From positions 1 to 64,000 of the forward strand of contig NZ_BDJK01000055.1 of the NCBI RefSeq assembly GCF_001950255.1: a DNA stretch of 64,000 nt. Direction: 5' to 3'. Positions 17,657 through 27,027 of this stretch are shown here, piece after piece. The position numbers and the translations under genes were made by a program. Source of the stretch: Carboxydothermus pertinax. GTDB lineage: Bacteria > Bacillota > Z-2901 > Carboxydothermales > Carboxydothermaceae. The notes under the pieces were generated by a model. The model was not told the origin of the DNA, searched no databases, and worked only from the letters and a program-made list of their open reading frames with translations. Within the stretch, counting starts at the first letter, position 1; each line of letters starts with the position of its first letter.

Positions 17657-17716
17657 AGTTGAAAGTAAGAATATAAAAAAAGAAAAATTAGAGTCATTGT
17701 TAGGAGGGAGTAATTA

Positions 17717-19165
17717 ATGGCGTTTCGCGATCTTCGAGAATTTATCGCAGAATTAGAAAAGCGTGGCGAGCTAAAAAGAATTAAAGCGCCGGTATCGCCA
17801 GAATTAGAAATTACAGAAATTACCGACCGGGTTTCTAAAGCCTACGGCCCGGCGCTTTTATTTGAAAATGTTCCGGGCTATGAAATGCCTGTCCTGATGA
17901 ATGCTTTTGGTTCTTATGAAAGAATGAAACTAGCGCTAGGAGTAGAGCGCTTTGATGATATTGGGGAAGAATTTTTGAGTATTTTAAACCCCGAGGATAT
18001 CCCGGTTACCATGTTTGAAAAACTAAAAATGCTTCCCAAGCTTGCCAAGCTTTCAAATTTTTCACCGAAAATAGTAAAAAGCGGTCCGGTGAAAGAAGTT
18101 ATTATCAAAGATAACCCCGATTTAAATAAACTTCCGGTATTAAAATGCTGGCCGCAAGATGGTGGGCGTTTTATTACTTTACCATTAGTTATAACCAAGG
18201 ACCCGGAGACCGGGAGAAGGAATGTAGGTATGTATCGGATGCAAGTATATGATGGGAAAACCACCGGGATGCACTGGCACATGCACAAAGATGCGGCCCA
18301 CTTTTACCAAAAGGCTAAACGTCTGGGTAAGCCCTTAGAAGTGGCGGTAGCTTTAGGAGGCGATCCAGCCACAATTTATGCGGCGACTGCTCCTCTGCCT
18401 CCATCCATTGATGAATTCCTTTTTGCCGGTTTTATTAGAAAAGAGCCAGTAGAGTTAGTAAAAGCGGAAACGGTGGATTTAGAAGTACCAGCTCATGCGG
18501 AAATAATCATTGAAGGGTATGTTGACCCCGATGAGCTGCGTTTAGAAGGTCCTTTTGGGGATCATACCGGGTACTACAGCTTAACCGATTATTATCCGGT
18601 ATTCCATGTAACGGCTATTACTCACAGAAAAAATCCCATTTATCCGGCGACCGTTGTCGGAAAGCCACCTATGGAAGATTGCTATATGGCAAAAGCCACG
18701 GAGCGGATTTTCCTACCCTTTTTAAAATTAGTTTTGCCGGAGATTGTCGACCTCAATCTTCCTTTGGAAGGGGTATTTCACAACTGTGCGATAGTTTCCA
18801 TTAAAAAGCGCTACCCTGGCCATGCCCGAAAAGTAATGAATGCCCTTTGGGGGCTGGGGCAGATGATGTTTACCAAAATGATTATTGTCGTGGATGAACA
18901 GGTAAATGTGCAAAACCTTTCCGAAGTGATGTGGAAAGTATTTAACAATATTGACGCTAAACGGGATTTAATGATAGTGGAGGGTCCGCTGGATATTTTA
19001 GACCATGCCTCGCCCCTACCCAATTACGGCTCAAAGCTTGGCATTGATGCTACCAAGAAATGGCCATCGGAGGGTCATACCCGCCCCTGGCCGGATGATA
19101 TAGAGATGGACCCGGAAATAAAAGCTTTAGTGGACCGGAAGTGGAGTGACCTGGGCCTTGACTAA
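17717..19165 (+). CDS. mqnL: UbiD-family decarboxylase of menaquinone synthesis
   Basis: This 482-residue UbiD-family (prenylated-FMN) decarboxylase carries family hallmarks MYRMQVYDGKTTGMHWHMHKD in part (about residues 173-193), GGDPATIYAA, and EGPFGDHTGYYS with the catalytic Glu/Arg region. Together with the adjacent UbiA prenyltransferase and mqn genes it fits the late futalosine pathway step (MqnL) that decarboxylates the prenylated naphthoate. AGGAGGGAG precedes the ATG. A UbiX partner that makes prenylated FMN is not in the window. Confidence 0.88.
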   Translation: MAFRDLREFIAELEKRGELKRIKAPVSPELEITEITDRVSKAYGPALLFENVPGYEMPVLMNAFGSYERMKLALGVERFDDIGEEFLSILNPEDIPVTMFEKLKMLPKLAKLSNFSPKIVKSGPVKEVIIKDNPDLNKLPVLKCWPQDGGRFITLPLVITKDPETGRRNVGMYRMQVYDGKTTGMHWHMHKDAAHFYQKAKRLGKPLEVAVALGGDPATIYAATAPLPPSIDEFLFAGFIRKEPVELVKAETVDLEVPAHAEIIIEGYVDPDELRLEGPFGDHTGYYSLTDYYPVFHVTAITHRKNPIYPATVVGKPPMEDCYMAKATERIFLPFLKLVLPEIVDLNLPLEGVFHNCAIVSIKKRYPGHARKVMNALWGLGQMMFTKMIIVVDEQVNVQNLSEVMWKVFNNIDAKRDLMIVEGPLDILDHASPLPNYGSKLGIDATKKWPSEGHTRPWPDDIEMDPEIKALVDRKWSDLGLD

Positions 19166-20012
19166 ACTTAAGATCTTTCTGGAAATGATTAAATTTGAAC
19201 ATACCGTTTTTGCTCTACCTTATGCTTATCTAGGAGCCTTTCTGGCGGCTGGAGGAGTGCCTAAACTACGGGATTTTATCTTTATAACCTTAGCCATGGT
19301 CGGAGCAAGGACTGCCGCGATGAGTTTAAACCGGATTATTGACCGGCAAATTGATGCCTTAAATCCTCGAACCAAAACCCGGGCGCTTCCTCAGGGGCTC
19401 TTAAAAGTATCGGAGGTATATTTTTACACTATTCTTTCCCTTGCCCTTTTTTTCTGGGCAGCTTCCAACCTAAAACCTCTGGCTCTTAAACTTCTGCCCC
19501 TTGCGTTATTTGTTTTGGTGATTTATTCTTATACCAAAAGATTTACCTGGGCCTCTCACTTAGTTCTGGGACTTGCCTTATCCTTTGCTCCCCTTGGAAG
19601 CTTTGTGGGGATTTCAGGGGTTATACCGACGGCGGCTTATTTTCTGGCTGCCGGGGTGCTTTTTTGGGTGGCTGGTTTTGATATAATTTATGCCCTGCAG
19701 GATGCCGAGTTTGATAAAAAGCATGGCCTTTATTCAATTCCTGCCCGGTTTGGTAAAGACAAAGCATTAAAAATTGCACGTTTTTTTCACTTTTTAACTA
19801 TAATAGCGTTTTTAATTGCAGGGATTAGCTTTGGACTCAGGTATTTTTACTTTGGTGGGCTTTTAATAGTTTCCCTTCTTTTAATTTATGAACACTGGCT
19901 GGTAAAGCCTGATGATTTAACAAAAATAAATATCGCGTTTAATAACGTCAATATGGTAATAAGTATTTTAATGTTTACCGTAACGGTTTTGGACTTAATA
20001 GTTAAATATTAA
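19158..20012 (+). CDS. mqnP: UbiA-family prenyltransferase of menaquinone synthesis
   Basis: This is an integral membrane prenyltransferase of about 284 residues with eight to nine helices. Both Asp-rich motifs are visible: NRIIDRQID (about residue 60) and ALQDAEFD (about residue 178), which bind Mg-polyprenyl diphosphate. It attaches the polyprenyl tail to the naphthoate ring in the futalosine pathway. The frame is open from GTG 19146. I prefer TTG 19158, which has GGAGTGA 8 bases upstream; both overlap the end of ubiD, so translation is coupled. Confidence 0.88.
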   Translation: MTKLKIFLEMIKFEHTVFALPYAYLGAFLAAGGVPKLRDFIFITLAMVGARTAAMSLNRIIDRQIDALNPRTKTRALPQGLLKVSEVYFYTILSLALFFWAASNLKPLALKLLPLALFVLVIYSYTKRFTWASHLVLGLALSFAPLGSFVGISGVIPTAAYFLAAGVLFWVAGFDIIYALQDAEFDKKHGLYSIPARFGKDKALKIARFFHFLTIIAFLIAGISFGLRYFYFGGLLIVSLLLIYEHWLVKPDDLTKINIAFNNVNMVISILMFTVTVLDLIVKY

Positions 20013-20032
20013 AAAGAAAAGGGAGTGACATA

Positions 20033-21133
20033 ATGTTTAGTTTTTCCGATAAAAAATTAGAAAAAATTTATGATAAAGTAGAACGAGGTAAAAGGCTATC
20101 CTTTGAAGATGGCCTAACCCTTTTTCAATCGTCCGACCTTTTGGGGATTGGCTATCTTGCCAATATTGTCCGCGAGAGAAAAAACGGCAATAATGCTTAT
20201 TTTATCGTTAATCGCCACATTAACCCTACCAATATTTGTGTTAACCGCTGTAAACTTTGCGCTTTCGGTGTAGATAAAGATTCACCGGAAGCTTACCAAA
20301 TGAGTCTCGAGGAGATTGAGGCCAGGGCCCGGGAGTCTAAAGACGACCATATTTCGGAAATTCACATTGTAGGTGGTCTTCATCCCGATTTGCCTTTTGA
20401 TTTTTATGTGGAAATGGTCGAGCGAGTGGCAAAAGCACTGCCCGGGGTTCACATTCAAGCTTTTACAGCGGTGGAAATTGACTACTTTTCCCGCATTTCC
20501 GGCAAATCGCTGGAAGAAGTGCTAACAATATTAAAAGAAGCGGGTCTTGGCTCACTCCCCGGTGGAGGGGCGGAAGTTTTTTCCGAGAGGGTCCGCCAAA
20601 AAATCTGTGAGAAAAAAATCTCCGGGGAACGCTGGCTGGAAGTAATGAAAACAGCTCATAAGCTGGGCTTAAAAAGCAATGCTACCATGCTTTACGGACA
20701 TATTGAGACCATTGAAGAAAGAATTGAGCATTTAATTAAGTTAAGAGAGCTTCAAGACGAAACTGGCGGCTTCATGTCGTTTATACCTCTGGCTTTTCAT
20801 CCCAAAAATACTGGTTTAGAAGGAGAAATTAAAACCCTCACTACTGGGGTTGAAGATTTAAAAATGCTGGCTATAAGCCGATTAATGCTAGATAACTTTG
20901 ACCACATTAAATCTTTTTGGATTATGGTTGGACCAAAACTTGCCCAAATTTCCCTTTCCTTTGGGGTTGATGATATTGATGGTACGGTGGTAGAAGAGCG
21001 GATTACCCATGCTGCCGGGGCTACTACTTCGCAAGCAATGACCAAAAAGGAAATCCTTCACCTTATCCGGGAAGCCGGAAGGAAACCGGTGGAACGGGAT
21101 ACCCTTTACAATGTTGTTCAGGAGGATTTTTAA
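20033..21133 (+). CDS. mqnE: Aminodeoxyfutalosine synthase
   Basis: This 366-residue radical SAM enzyme has the cluster motif Cx3Cx2C in CVNRCKLCAFG (about residue 68) and the MqnE/CofH-like fold signature GGLHPDLP and SLPGGGAEVF. MqnE joins 3-(1-carboxyvinyloxy)benzoate to SAM to give aminodeoxyfutalosine. It is distinguished from the paralogous mqnC two genes on by the acidic-rich linker (ESKDDHISEIHIVGG) and by position before mqnA. GGGAGTGA precedes the ATG, and its stop overlaps the mqnA start. Confidence 0.9.
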   Translation: MFSFSDKKLEKIYDKVERGKRLSFEDGLTLFQSSDLLGIGYLANIVRERKNGNNAYFIVNRHINPTNICVNRCKLCAFGVDKDSPEAYQMSLEEIEARARESKDDHISEIHIVGGLHPDLPFDFYVEMVERVAKALPGVHIQAFTAVEIDYFSRISGKSLEEVLTILKEAGLGSLPGGGAEVFSERVRQKICEKKISGERWLEVMKTAHKLGLKSNATMLYGHIETIEERIEHLIKLRELQDETGGFMSFIPLAFHPKNTGLEGEIKTLTTGVEDLKMLAISRLMLDNFDHIKSFWIMVGPKLAQISLSFGVDDIDGTVVEERITHAAGATTSQAMTKKEILHLIREAGRKPVERDTLYNVVQEDF

Positions 21134-21978
21134 TGAAATTAAGAATTGGACGGGTAAGCTATTTAAACTGCTTACCCGTATATTATCCTTTAGAGAAAAA
21201 AGCCAATGACCGAATACAACTTTTTTCAGGACCTCCGGCAGAGTTAAACCGTCTTTTTCTTAAGCGGGAACTGGATGTTACTCCAATTTCCTCGATAGAA
21301 TATGCCAGAAACCACCAGAACCTCTTAATACTTCCTAACCTTTCCATTGCAGCTAATGGACCGGTACTAAGCGTCATGTTTTTTTACCGCAAAGAGTTTT
21401 CGGGAAGACTTGGTGAACTTAAAAAAGTTGGCGTTACAGTGGAATCGGCAACTTCGGTGGTTTTATTAAAGATAATTTTAAAAAAGCTGTTTGGGGCCTG
21501 GCCAGAGTATGTACCAATGAATTTAAATATTGAATTTTCCCAAACTACTGATTTGGATGGAGCGTTACTTATTGGGGATAAAGCTCTATCTGGATATTAT
21601 CATACTCCACCGGATTTAGGAGTCTTGGATTTAGGAGAGGCTTTTAAAACCCTTACCGGCCATCCCATGGTCTATGCGGTGTGGGCTGTTCATCGGGAAA
21701 CTTGTGCCAAGGAACCTTTAAAAATTAAAAAGTTAAGCGAGCTCTTTCAAAAAGCCAAAGCTTTTTCCCTATCCCACTGGGAAGAAATGGTGGCTTATGG
21801 CAGCCAAAAATACCCTTTTACTCCTAAAGAAATTGATGAATATTTAAAAATTATTTCCCATGAATTGTCCGAGTCAGAAATTGCTGGTCTTTTGGAATTT
21901 TATCGCCTGGCTTCGGAAATTAATGAAGCTCCCAAAGAGGTTATTGTTAATATCTGGAGGGAAGAGGATTGGAGATAA
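21133..21978 (+). CDS. mqnA: Chorismate dehydratase
   Basis: This 281-residue periplasmic-binding-protein-like enzyme begins LRIGRVSYLNCLPVYYPL, the signature of MqnA. It removes water from chorismate to give 3-(1-carboxyvinyloxy)benzoate, the committed step of the futalosine pathway. DVTPISSIEYARN and LLIGDKAL tracts match the substrate pocket of the family. It overlaps mqnE by one base and mqnC by 10 bases, so the three are tightly coupled. Confidence 0.92.
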   Translation: MKLRIGRVSYLNCLPVYYPLEKKANDRIQLFSGPPAELNRLFLKRELDVTPISSIEYARNHQNLLILPNLSIAANGPVLSVMFFYRKEFSGRLGELKKVGVTVESATSVVLLKIILKKLFGAWPEYVPMNLNIEFSQTTDLDGALLIGDKALSGYYHTPPDLGVLDLGEAFKTLTGHPMVYAVWAVHRETCAKEPLKIKKLSELFQKAKAFSLSHWEEMVAYGSQKYPFTPKEIDEYLKIISHELSESEIAGLLEFYRLASEINEAPKEVIVNIWREEDWR

Positions 21979-23045
21979 AAAAAGTTTACGGAAAAATAGA
22001 AGCGGGGGAACGGATTACTTTTGCCGAAGGAGTTTTACTTTTTGAACAGGGAGATTTATACAATTTAGGACGCCTGGCTAACCTCGTCCGGCGCCGGCAT
22101 CACCCGGAAGATATAGTTACTTTTGTAGTGGATCGGAATGTAAACTATACCAATATCTGCTCTACTGCTTGTAAATTTTGTGCCTTTTACCGTCCTCCGG
22201 GACACCCGGAAGGATATATTTTATCTCTGGAAGAAATATTTGCTAAAATTGAAGAGTTGGTTAAATTAGGGGGAACCCAGCTCTTAATGCAAGGGGGGAC
22301 TCACCCGGATTTAGGTCTTCAATACTTTAAAGATTTATTCTCTCAAATTAAAAAACGTTTTCCCCAGGTCCAAATTCATTCCCTCTCACCGCCGGAAATC
22401 ATGTATCTTGCAAAAAAAGAGGGGCTAAGCGTAGTTGAAGTTTTAAAAGAATTAAAAGCAAGTGGGCTACAATCTTTACCTGGAGGAGGGGCGGAGATAT
22501 TATCCGACCGGGTGCGAAAAATAATAAGTCCCAATAAAATTTCGACAAAAGAGTGGCTCATGGTTATGGAAGTAGCTCATTCCCTCGGCATGAAGACAAC
22601 GGCTACAATGATGTTTGGACATGTAGAAAATTATGAAGACCGGGTAATGCATTTAGAAAATATTAGAAAACTTCAGGATAAAACCGGCGGATTTACCGCC
22701 TTTATCCCCTGGTCGTTTCAACCGGCGAACACTGCTTTAGCTCATCTTTTACCTGTTGGAGGGATGGATTACTTAAGAACTGTGGCCATATCTCGAATTT
22801 ACCTGGATAACTTTCCGAGCATTCAAGCTTCCTGGGTAACCCAGGGGGCAAAGATTGCCCAGCTTGCCTTATATTTTGGTACCAATGATTTTGGTTCGAC
22901 CATGCTAGAGGAAAACGTAGTGCGGGCGGCCGGGGTAACTTACCGTATACCCATGGAGGAGATAATTACGACTATTCGCGAAGCGGGATTTATCCCGGCA
23001 AAACGGAATACCCATTACGAAATTTTAGAAATTTACAAGGAGTGA
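21969..23045 (+). CDS. mqnC: Dehypoxanthine futalosine cyclase
   Basis: This 358-residue radical SAM enzyme has Cx3Cx2C in CSTACKFCAFYR (about residue 57), NVNYTNIC before it, and GGTHPDLGL and SLPGGGAEIL typical of MqnC. It cyclises dehypoxanthine futalosine to the cyclic form that is later turned into naphthoate. It starts at TTG 21969 inside mqnA. The neighbouring mqnB/mqnD functions are not present in this window and must be elsewhere. Confidence 0.9.
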   Translation: MEIKKVYGKIEAGERITFAEGVLLFEQGDLYNLGRLANLVRRRHHPEDIVTFVVDRNVNYTNICSTACKFCAFYRPPGHPEGYILSLEEIFAKIEELVKLGGTQLLMQGGTHPDLGLQYFKDLFSQIKKRFPQVQIHSLSPPEIMYLAKKEGLSVVEVLKELKASGLQSLPGGGAEILSDRVRKIISPNKISTKEWLMVMEVAHSLGMKTTATMMFGHVENYEDRVMHLENIRKLQDKTGGFTAFIPWSFQPANTALAHLLPVGGMDYLRTVAISRIYLDNFPSIQASWVTQGAKIAQLALYFGTNDFGSTMLEENVVRAAGVTYRIPMEEIITTIREAGFIPAKRNTHYEILEIYKE

Positions 23046-23049
23046 GTGG

Positions 23050-24450
23050 ATGCCAGCGGAAAAGTTATTACGCTCTATTCCCAAAGTAGACGAGATCCTC
23101 AAAGCTCCGGAACTACAAGATTACTTGGGAAGGTTTCGTCGGGAAATCGTTACCAAAAAAGTTCGCGAAGTTCTGGAGGAATTGCGGTTGGCTATTGTTT
23201 CCGGTGAGCGGCAAAAACCGCTGGAATTAAGAGAAGTTATTTTCCTTGCCCAAGAAAAAATTGACAAATTTTTTTTACCTCCCTACCGGCGGGTAATAAA
23301 TGGTACGGGCGTAGTTCTTCATACTAATTTAGGCCGGGCTCTTTTAGCTCCCGAGGCAGTGGAGGCTTTACAAAAAGTTTCCGGTAGCTATGGCAATTTG
23401 GAGTTAGATTTGAAAACCGGGAAACGGGGTTCACGCTATGACCATCTGGTGGAGTATCTTCGCGAGTTAACGGGAGCCGAAGATGCTCTAGTGGTGAATA
23501 ATAATGCTTCCGCAGTTATCTTGGCTTTAAGTAGCATGGCTTCGGGAAAAGAAGTTATTGTTTCCCGGGGACAACTGGTTGAAATTGGCGGAGCCTTTAG
23601 AATTCCAGATATTATGGAAAGAAGTGGTGCCATTTTAAAAGAAGTGGGTACCACCAATAAAACCAGGCTTACCGATTACGAAAAAGCGATTTCCGATAAT
23701 ACCGGATTACTACTGGGGGTACATACCAGCAATTACAAAATTATTGGCTTCACTGAAACCGTGGAAATAGCTGACCTGGTGCGGCTTGGCAGGGAAAAGG
23801 GAGTTCCAGTAATGTGGGATTTAGGTAGTGGAAGCCTTTTGGATTTAACTCCCTATGGCCTTCCTTATGAGCCAACGGTGCAGGAAGTATTAGCTAAAGG
23901 GGTGGATGTAATTACTTTTTCCGGCGATAAGCTTTTAGGAGGGCCTCAGGCAGGAATTATTGCGGGCAAAAAAGAATTTATTGCGAGAATGAAAAAAAAT
24001 CCTCTAACCAGGGCAATCCGCATTGACAAAATGACAGTAGCAGCTTTGCAGGCAACCTTAATGCTTTATTTTGAAAAAGATTTTCTAACGAAAATTCCCG
24101 TTTTAAGAATGCTAACGGAAAAACCTGAAATTATCAAAAAACGTGCTCAAAAACTTTACCGTAAGCTTTTACGGACAAATTTATCTGCCGAAATTATCCT
24201 GGAAAAAGGAAAGTCCGAGATTGGTGGTGGAGCTTTTCCGGGAACTTATTTATCTTCCTGGGTAATTAAAATTAAGCCTAAAAATCTCTCAACAGAAAAA
24301 TTAGCAAGCTTATTACGTCTGGAAAATCCAGCCCTTTTGGGAAGAATTGAAGAGGAACAACTTATCATTGATTTACGGACGGTTTTAGAAGAAGAAATAA
24401 ACTACTGCTTGGAATTGCTGGTAAAATATTTGGCAGGTGACCGGCTATGA
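23050..24450 (+). CDS. selA: L-seryl-tRNA(Sec) selenium transferase
   Basis: This 466-residue PLP enzyme converts Ser-tRNA(Sec) to Sec-tRNA(Sec) with selenophosphate. Signatures are RRVINGTGVVLHTNLGRALL (about residues 80-99) and the PLP lysine in TFSGDKLLGGPQAG (about residue 298). Length is normal for bacterial SelA. It overlaps selB by 4 bases. Its presence shows that the organism decodes UGA as selenocysteine, which bears directly on the in-frame UGA in nifD at 58275. The selD and tRNA(Sec) genes were not found in the window. Confidence 0.96.
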   Translation: MPAEKLLRSIPKVDEILKAPELQDYLGRFRREIVTKKVREVLEELRLAIVSGERQKPLELREVIFLAQEKIDKFFLPPYRRVINGTGVVLHTNLGRALLAPEAVEALQKVSGSYGNLELDLKTGKRGSRYDHLVEYLRELTGAEDALVVNNNASAVILALSSMASGKEVIVSRGQLVEIGGAFRIPDIMERSGAILKEVGTTNKTRLTDYEKAISDNTGLLLGVHTSNYKIIGFTETVEIADLVRLGREKGVPVMWDLGSGSLLDLTPYGLPYEPTVQEVLAKGVDVITFSGDKLLGGPQAGIIAGKKEFIARMKKNPLTRAIRIDKMTVAALQATLMLYFEKDFLTKIPVLRMLTEKPEIIKKRAQKLYRKLLRTNLSAEIILEKGKSEIGGGAFPGTYLSSWVIKIKPKNLSTEKLASLLRLENPALLGRIEEEQLIIDLRTVLEEEINYCLELLVKYLAGDRL

Positions 24451-26354
24451 AATATTTCATTATAGGTACTGCAGGTCATGTTGATCATGGAAAAACCGAG
24501 TTAATTAAAAGGCTAACAGGTATAGATACTGACCGCCTAAAAGAAGAAAAAAAACGGGGGATTTCCATTGAGCTAGGCTTTGCTCACCTTACCCTTCCCT
24601 CGGGAAAAAAAGCAGGTATTGTGGATGTTCCAGGGCATGAGCGGTTTATCAAAAATATGCTTGCTGGAGTAATGGGGTTCGACCTGGTATTACTGGTTAT
24701 TGCCGCCGATGAAGGTATTATGCCCCAAACCCGGGAACACATGGACATTTTAAAGCTTCTGCAAATTAAAAAAGGCCTTGTGGTAGTAACCAAGAAAGAT
24801 TTAGTAAATAATGACTGGTTAAATCTGGTTGTTGAAGATATTCGGGAATATTTACGGGGGACTTTTTTAGAAAATGCTCCAATCATTCCTGTCTCTTCTC
24901 TTACCGGTGAAGGGATTCCTGCTTTGCTGACGGAAATCGACCGGATTGCGGAAGAAGTGGAGGAAAAACCCAGGTCCCATTATGCTCGCCTTCCTATAGA
25001 CCGGGTTTTTACTATTGCTGGATTTGGAACGGTAGTTACCGGAACTCTCTGGTCAGGAGAACTAAGGGTAGGAGAGACGATAGAAATTTTACCCCGGGGT
25101 TTTACAAAAAAAATCAGGAATCTTCAGGTACACGGTCAAAAAGTGGAAAAAGCAGTGGCGGGTCAAAGAGTAGCGGTAAACCTTGCGGATCTGGAAGTCA
25201 AGGATATAGAACGGGGGGATAATCTTGTTACCCAGGGGGTTTTAAAACCAACCCGTTTGCTGGATGTTAAGCTAATTGCGTTATCTTCGCAAGAAAAGCC
25301 GATCCACCACCGCCAGCTAATTCGTTTTTATTTAGGCACTGCGGAAAAGTTTGGGCGAGTCTTACTTTTAGACCGGGAGGAGCTGGAGCCCGGGGGTGAA
25401 GTATACGCGCAAATAATGCTTGAAGAACCTGTAGTTGCTGACCGCCACGACCGTTTTGTTATCCGTTCTTACTCTCCAATGCTTACTATTGGTGGTGGAG
25501 AAATATTAGACCCGTATCCGGGACGAAAATATAAACGCTTTCGACCGGAGGTACTGGAAAGCTTAAAAATCAAAGAGACTGGAGACCCAGTGGAATTAGT
25601 ATTTAGTGCCCTTTCGCAAAGTATAAAACCTCTTGATAAAAAAGTGTTAGAACAAAAATCCACCCTTCCCGCCCAAACAGTAGACGAGAGCTTAAATAAA
25701 TTAATAATTGAAAATAAAGTTTATTCTTCTACCGAAAAGTTATATCTTGCAGCTCCCAATTTTGCTAAACTTATAGAAAAGGCCGGTGAATTTTTACAAA
25801 GTTATCATCGCCAATACCCCTTGCGAACGGGTGTACCGAAAGACGAATTAAAGAGTAAACTTTTTAATGATTTTACTCCCAGGGAGTTTCAGGCTTTTTT
25901 GGAAATTGCCGAGAGTAGATCTAAGCTTAAGTTAAGTGGGAATAAGGTATCTCTTCTTGACCATTTGCCAAAATTTACTCCTGAGCTTTTAAAAGTCAAG
26001 GAAAAGGTTTTAAATTATTTTAAACAAGCGGGACTAACCCCAGACAATCTAAAATCTCTTTTATCTAATTTTAATCTAACCGAAGAACAAGCCCAGGAGC
26101 TCATAAATTATCTGGTGGAGCAAGGTGAATTAATAAAAATTGATGAGGGAATTTATTTAGCCCGGCAAAATTTTGAAGAGGCAGTAGCCAAAATTAAAGC
26201 TCTCTTGGTCGAAAAAAAGGAAATTGTAATTGCCGATGTTAGAGAACTTCTTGGTATCTCGCGCAAATATGCCTTGCCCCTTTTAGAAACCTTAGATCAA
26301 CTGAAAATCACCCGGCGGCTTGGGGATAAAAGGATTTTAGCAAGGAGGGAGTAA
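24447..26354 (+). CDS. selB: Selenocysteine-specific elongation factor SelB
   Basis: This 635-residue translation factor delivers Sec-tRNA(Sec) to UGA codons followed by a SECIS hairpin. The EF-Tu-like GTPase part has [19 protein letters not shown] (P-loop), [15 protein letters not shown] and TKKD. The C-terminal third (residues about 370-635) consists of winged-helix repeats that bind the SECIS RNA. The ATG overlaps selA by 4 bases. All elements look intact, so UGA recoding should be active in this organism. Confidence 0.96.
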   Translation: MKYFIIGTAGHVDHGKTELIKRLTGIDTDRLKEEKKRGISIELGFAHLTLPSGKKAGIVDVPGHERFIKNMLAGVMGFDLVLLVIAADEGIMPQTREHMDILKLLQIKKGLVVVTKKDLVNNDWLNLVVEDIREYLRGTFLENAPIIPVSSLTGEGIPALLTEIDRIAEEVEEKPRSHYARLPIDRVFTIAGFGTVVTGTLWSGELRVGETIEILPRGFTKKIRNLQVHGQKVEKAVAGQRVAVNLADLEVKDIERGDNLVTQGVLKPTRLLDVKLIALSSQEKPIHHRQLIRFYLGTAEKFGRVLLLDREELEPGGEVYAQIMLEEPVVADRHDRFVIRSYSPMLTIGGGEILDPYPGRKYKRFRPEVLESLKIKETGDPVELVFSALSQSIKPLDKKVLEQKSTLPAQTVDESLNKLIIENKVYSSTEKLYLAAPNFAKLIEKAGEFLQSYHRQYPLRTGVPKDELKSKLFNDFTPREFQAFLEIAESRSKLKLSGNKVSLLDHLPKFTPELLKVKEKVLNYFKQAGLTPDNLKSLLSNFNLTEEQAQELINYLVEQGELIKIDEGIYLARQNFEEAVAKIKALLVEKKEIVIADVRELLGISRKYALPLLETLDQLKITRRLGDKRILARRE

Positions 26355-26357
26355 AAA

Positions 26358-26465
26358 TTGAAAAAGAGGAAAATTTACCGGGTAAAAAGGCGACCCCTAG
26401 AGATTTGTGAAAACTATTATGTGGTCAGCGAACAAAAGGGAGACGGCCGTGGAGAAGTCCCTTAA
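26358..26465 (+). CDS. Possible 35-residue basic protein
   Basis: This is a short frame of 35 codons with a TTG start, right after selB and preceded by AAGGAGGGAG at good spacing. The product starts KKRKIYRVKRRPLE and is strongly basic in its first half, then acidic. It overlaps the next gene's start region by 17 bases. It could be a real small protein or a coupling leader for the flavoprotein gene; there is no homology I recognise. Confidence 0.35.
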   Translation: MKKRKIYRVKRRPLEICENYYVVSEQKGDGRGEVP

Positions 26466-27027
26466 TTATTTAATTCTTTCCACAAGTCCAAGGCTTGGTG
26501 GTAATAGCGATACTGCCGCCCGGTATGTGGAACAGCTCCTCCAGGCTAAAGGCAGCGGGGTTTTTCTTAACCCTTCTCGCAAAAAAATTAATCCCTGTCT
26601 TGGGTGTAATTTATGTAGTCGTGATGGTAAGTGTATCCAAAAAGATGATATGAAAGAAATTTATGAGTTATTGCCTAAATGTAATTTTTTGGTTTTGGCT
26701 TCTCCCATTTATGCGATGGGCCTTTGTGCTCAGGCCAAAGCTCTTATTGACCGAATGCAACCCTATTGGGCTCAGAAATATATTTTAAAACAGCGGGAAC
26801 CAACTTCTCCGGAGCGCAAAGGATTATATCTTCTTACTGCCGGCACTAATTTTAATTCCGTGTTTACTGGAGCAGAAATTACTTTAAAATATTTAAATAA
26901 TGTTCTAGATATAAAGGAATTTATCACCCTTGGTTTTAAAGGGGTAGAAGGAAAAGGGGAAATAAAAAAAGACCCTTCCAATTTTGAAAAAATTTATGAC
27001 GCTTTAAGACTATTGGAGGTGATTTAA
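26449..27027 (+). CDS. Iron-sulfur flavoprotein / NADPH-dependent FMN reductase family
   Basis: This 192-residue flavodoxin-fold protein has an FMN loop STSPRLGGNSD at the N-terminus, the Cys cluster motif CLGCNLCSRDGKC (about residues 46-58) typical of Isf-type iron-sulfur flavoproteins, and SPIYAMGLCAQAKALIDR. Such proteins shuttle electrons or reduce O2 and peroxide in anaerobes. I start it at GTG 26449, which follows GGGAG by 6 bases; the frame is open to 26407. It lies directly before a conserved unknown gene. Confidence 0.82.
   Translation: MEKSLNYLILSTSPRLGGNSDTAARYVEQLLQAKGSGVFLNPSRKKINPCLGCNLCSRDGKCIQKDDMKEIYELLPKCNFLVLASPIYAMGLCAQAKALIDRMQPYWAQKYILKQREPTSPERKGLYLLTAGTNFNSVFTGAEITLKYLNNVLDIKEFITLGFKGVEGKGEIKKDPSNFEKIYDALRLLEVI

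Noticed and set aside
26340-26460. tRNA(Sec) gene directly after selB
   Set aside because: The sequence begins GGAGGGAG but shows no extended acceptor stem, anticodon TCA loop or long variable arm.
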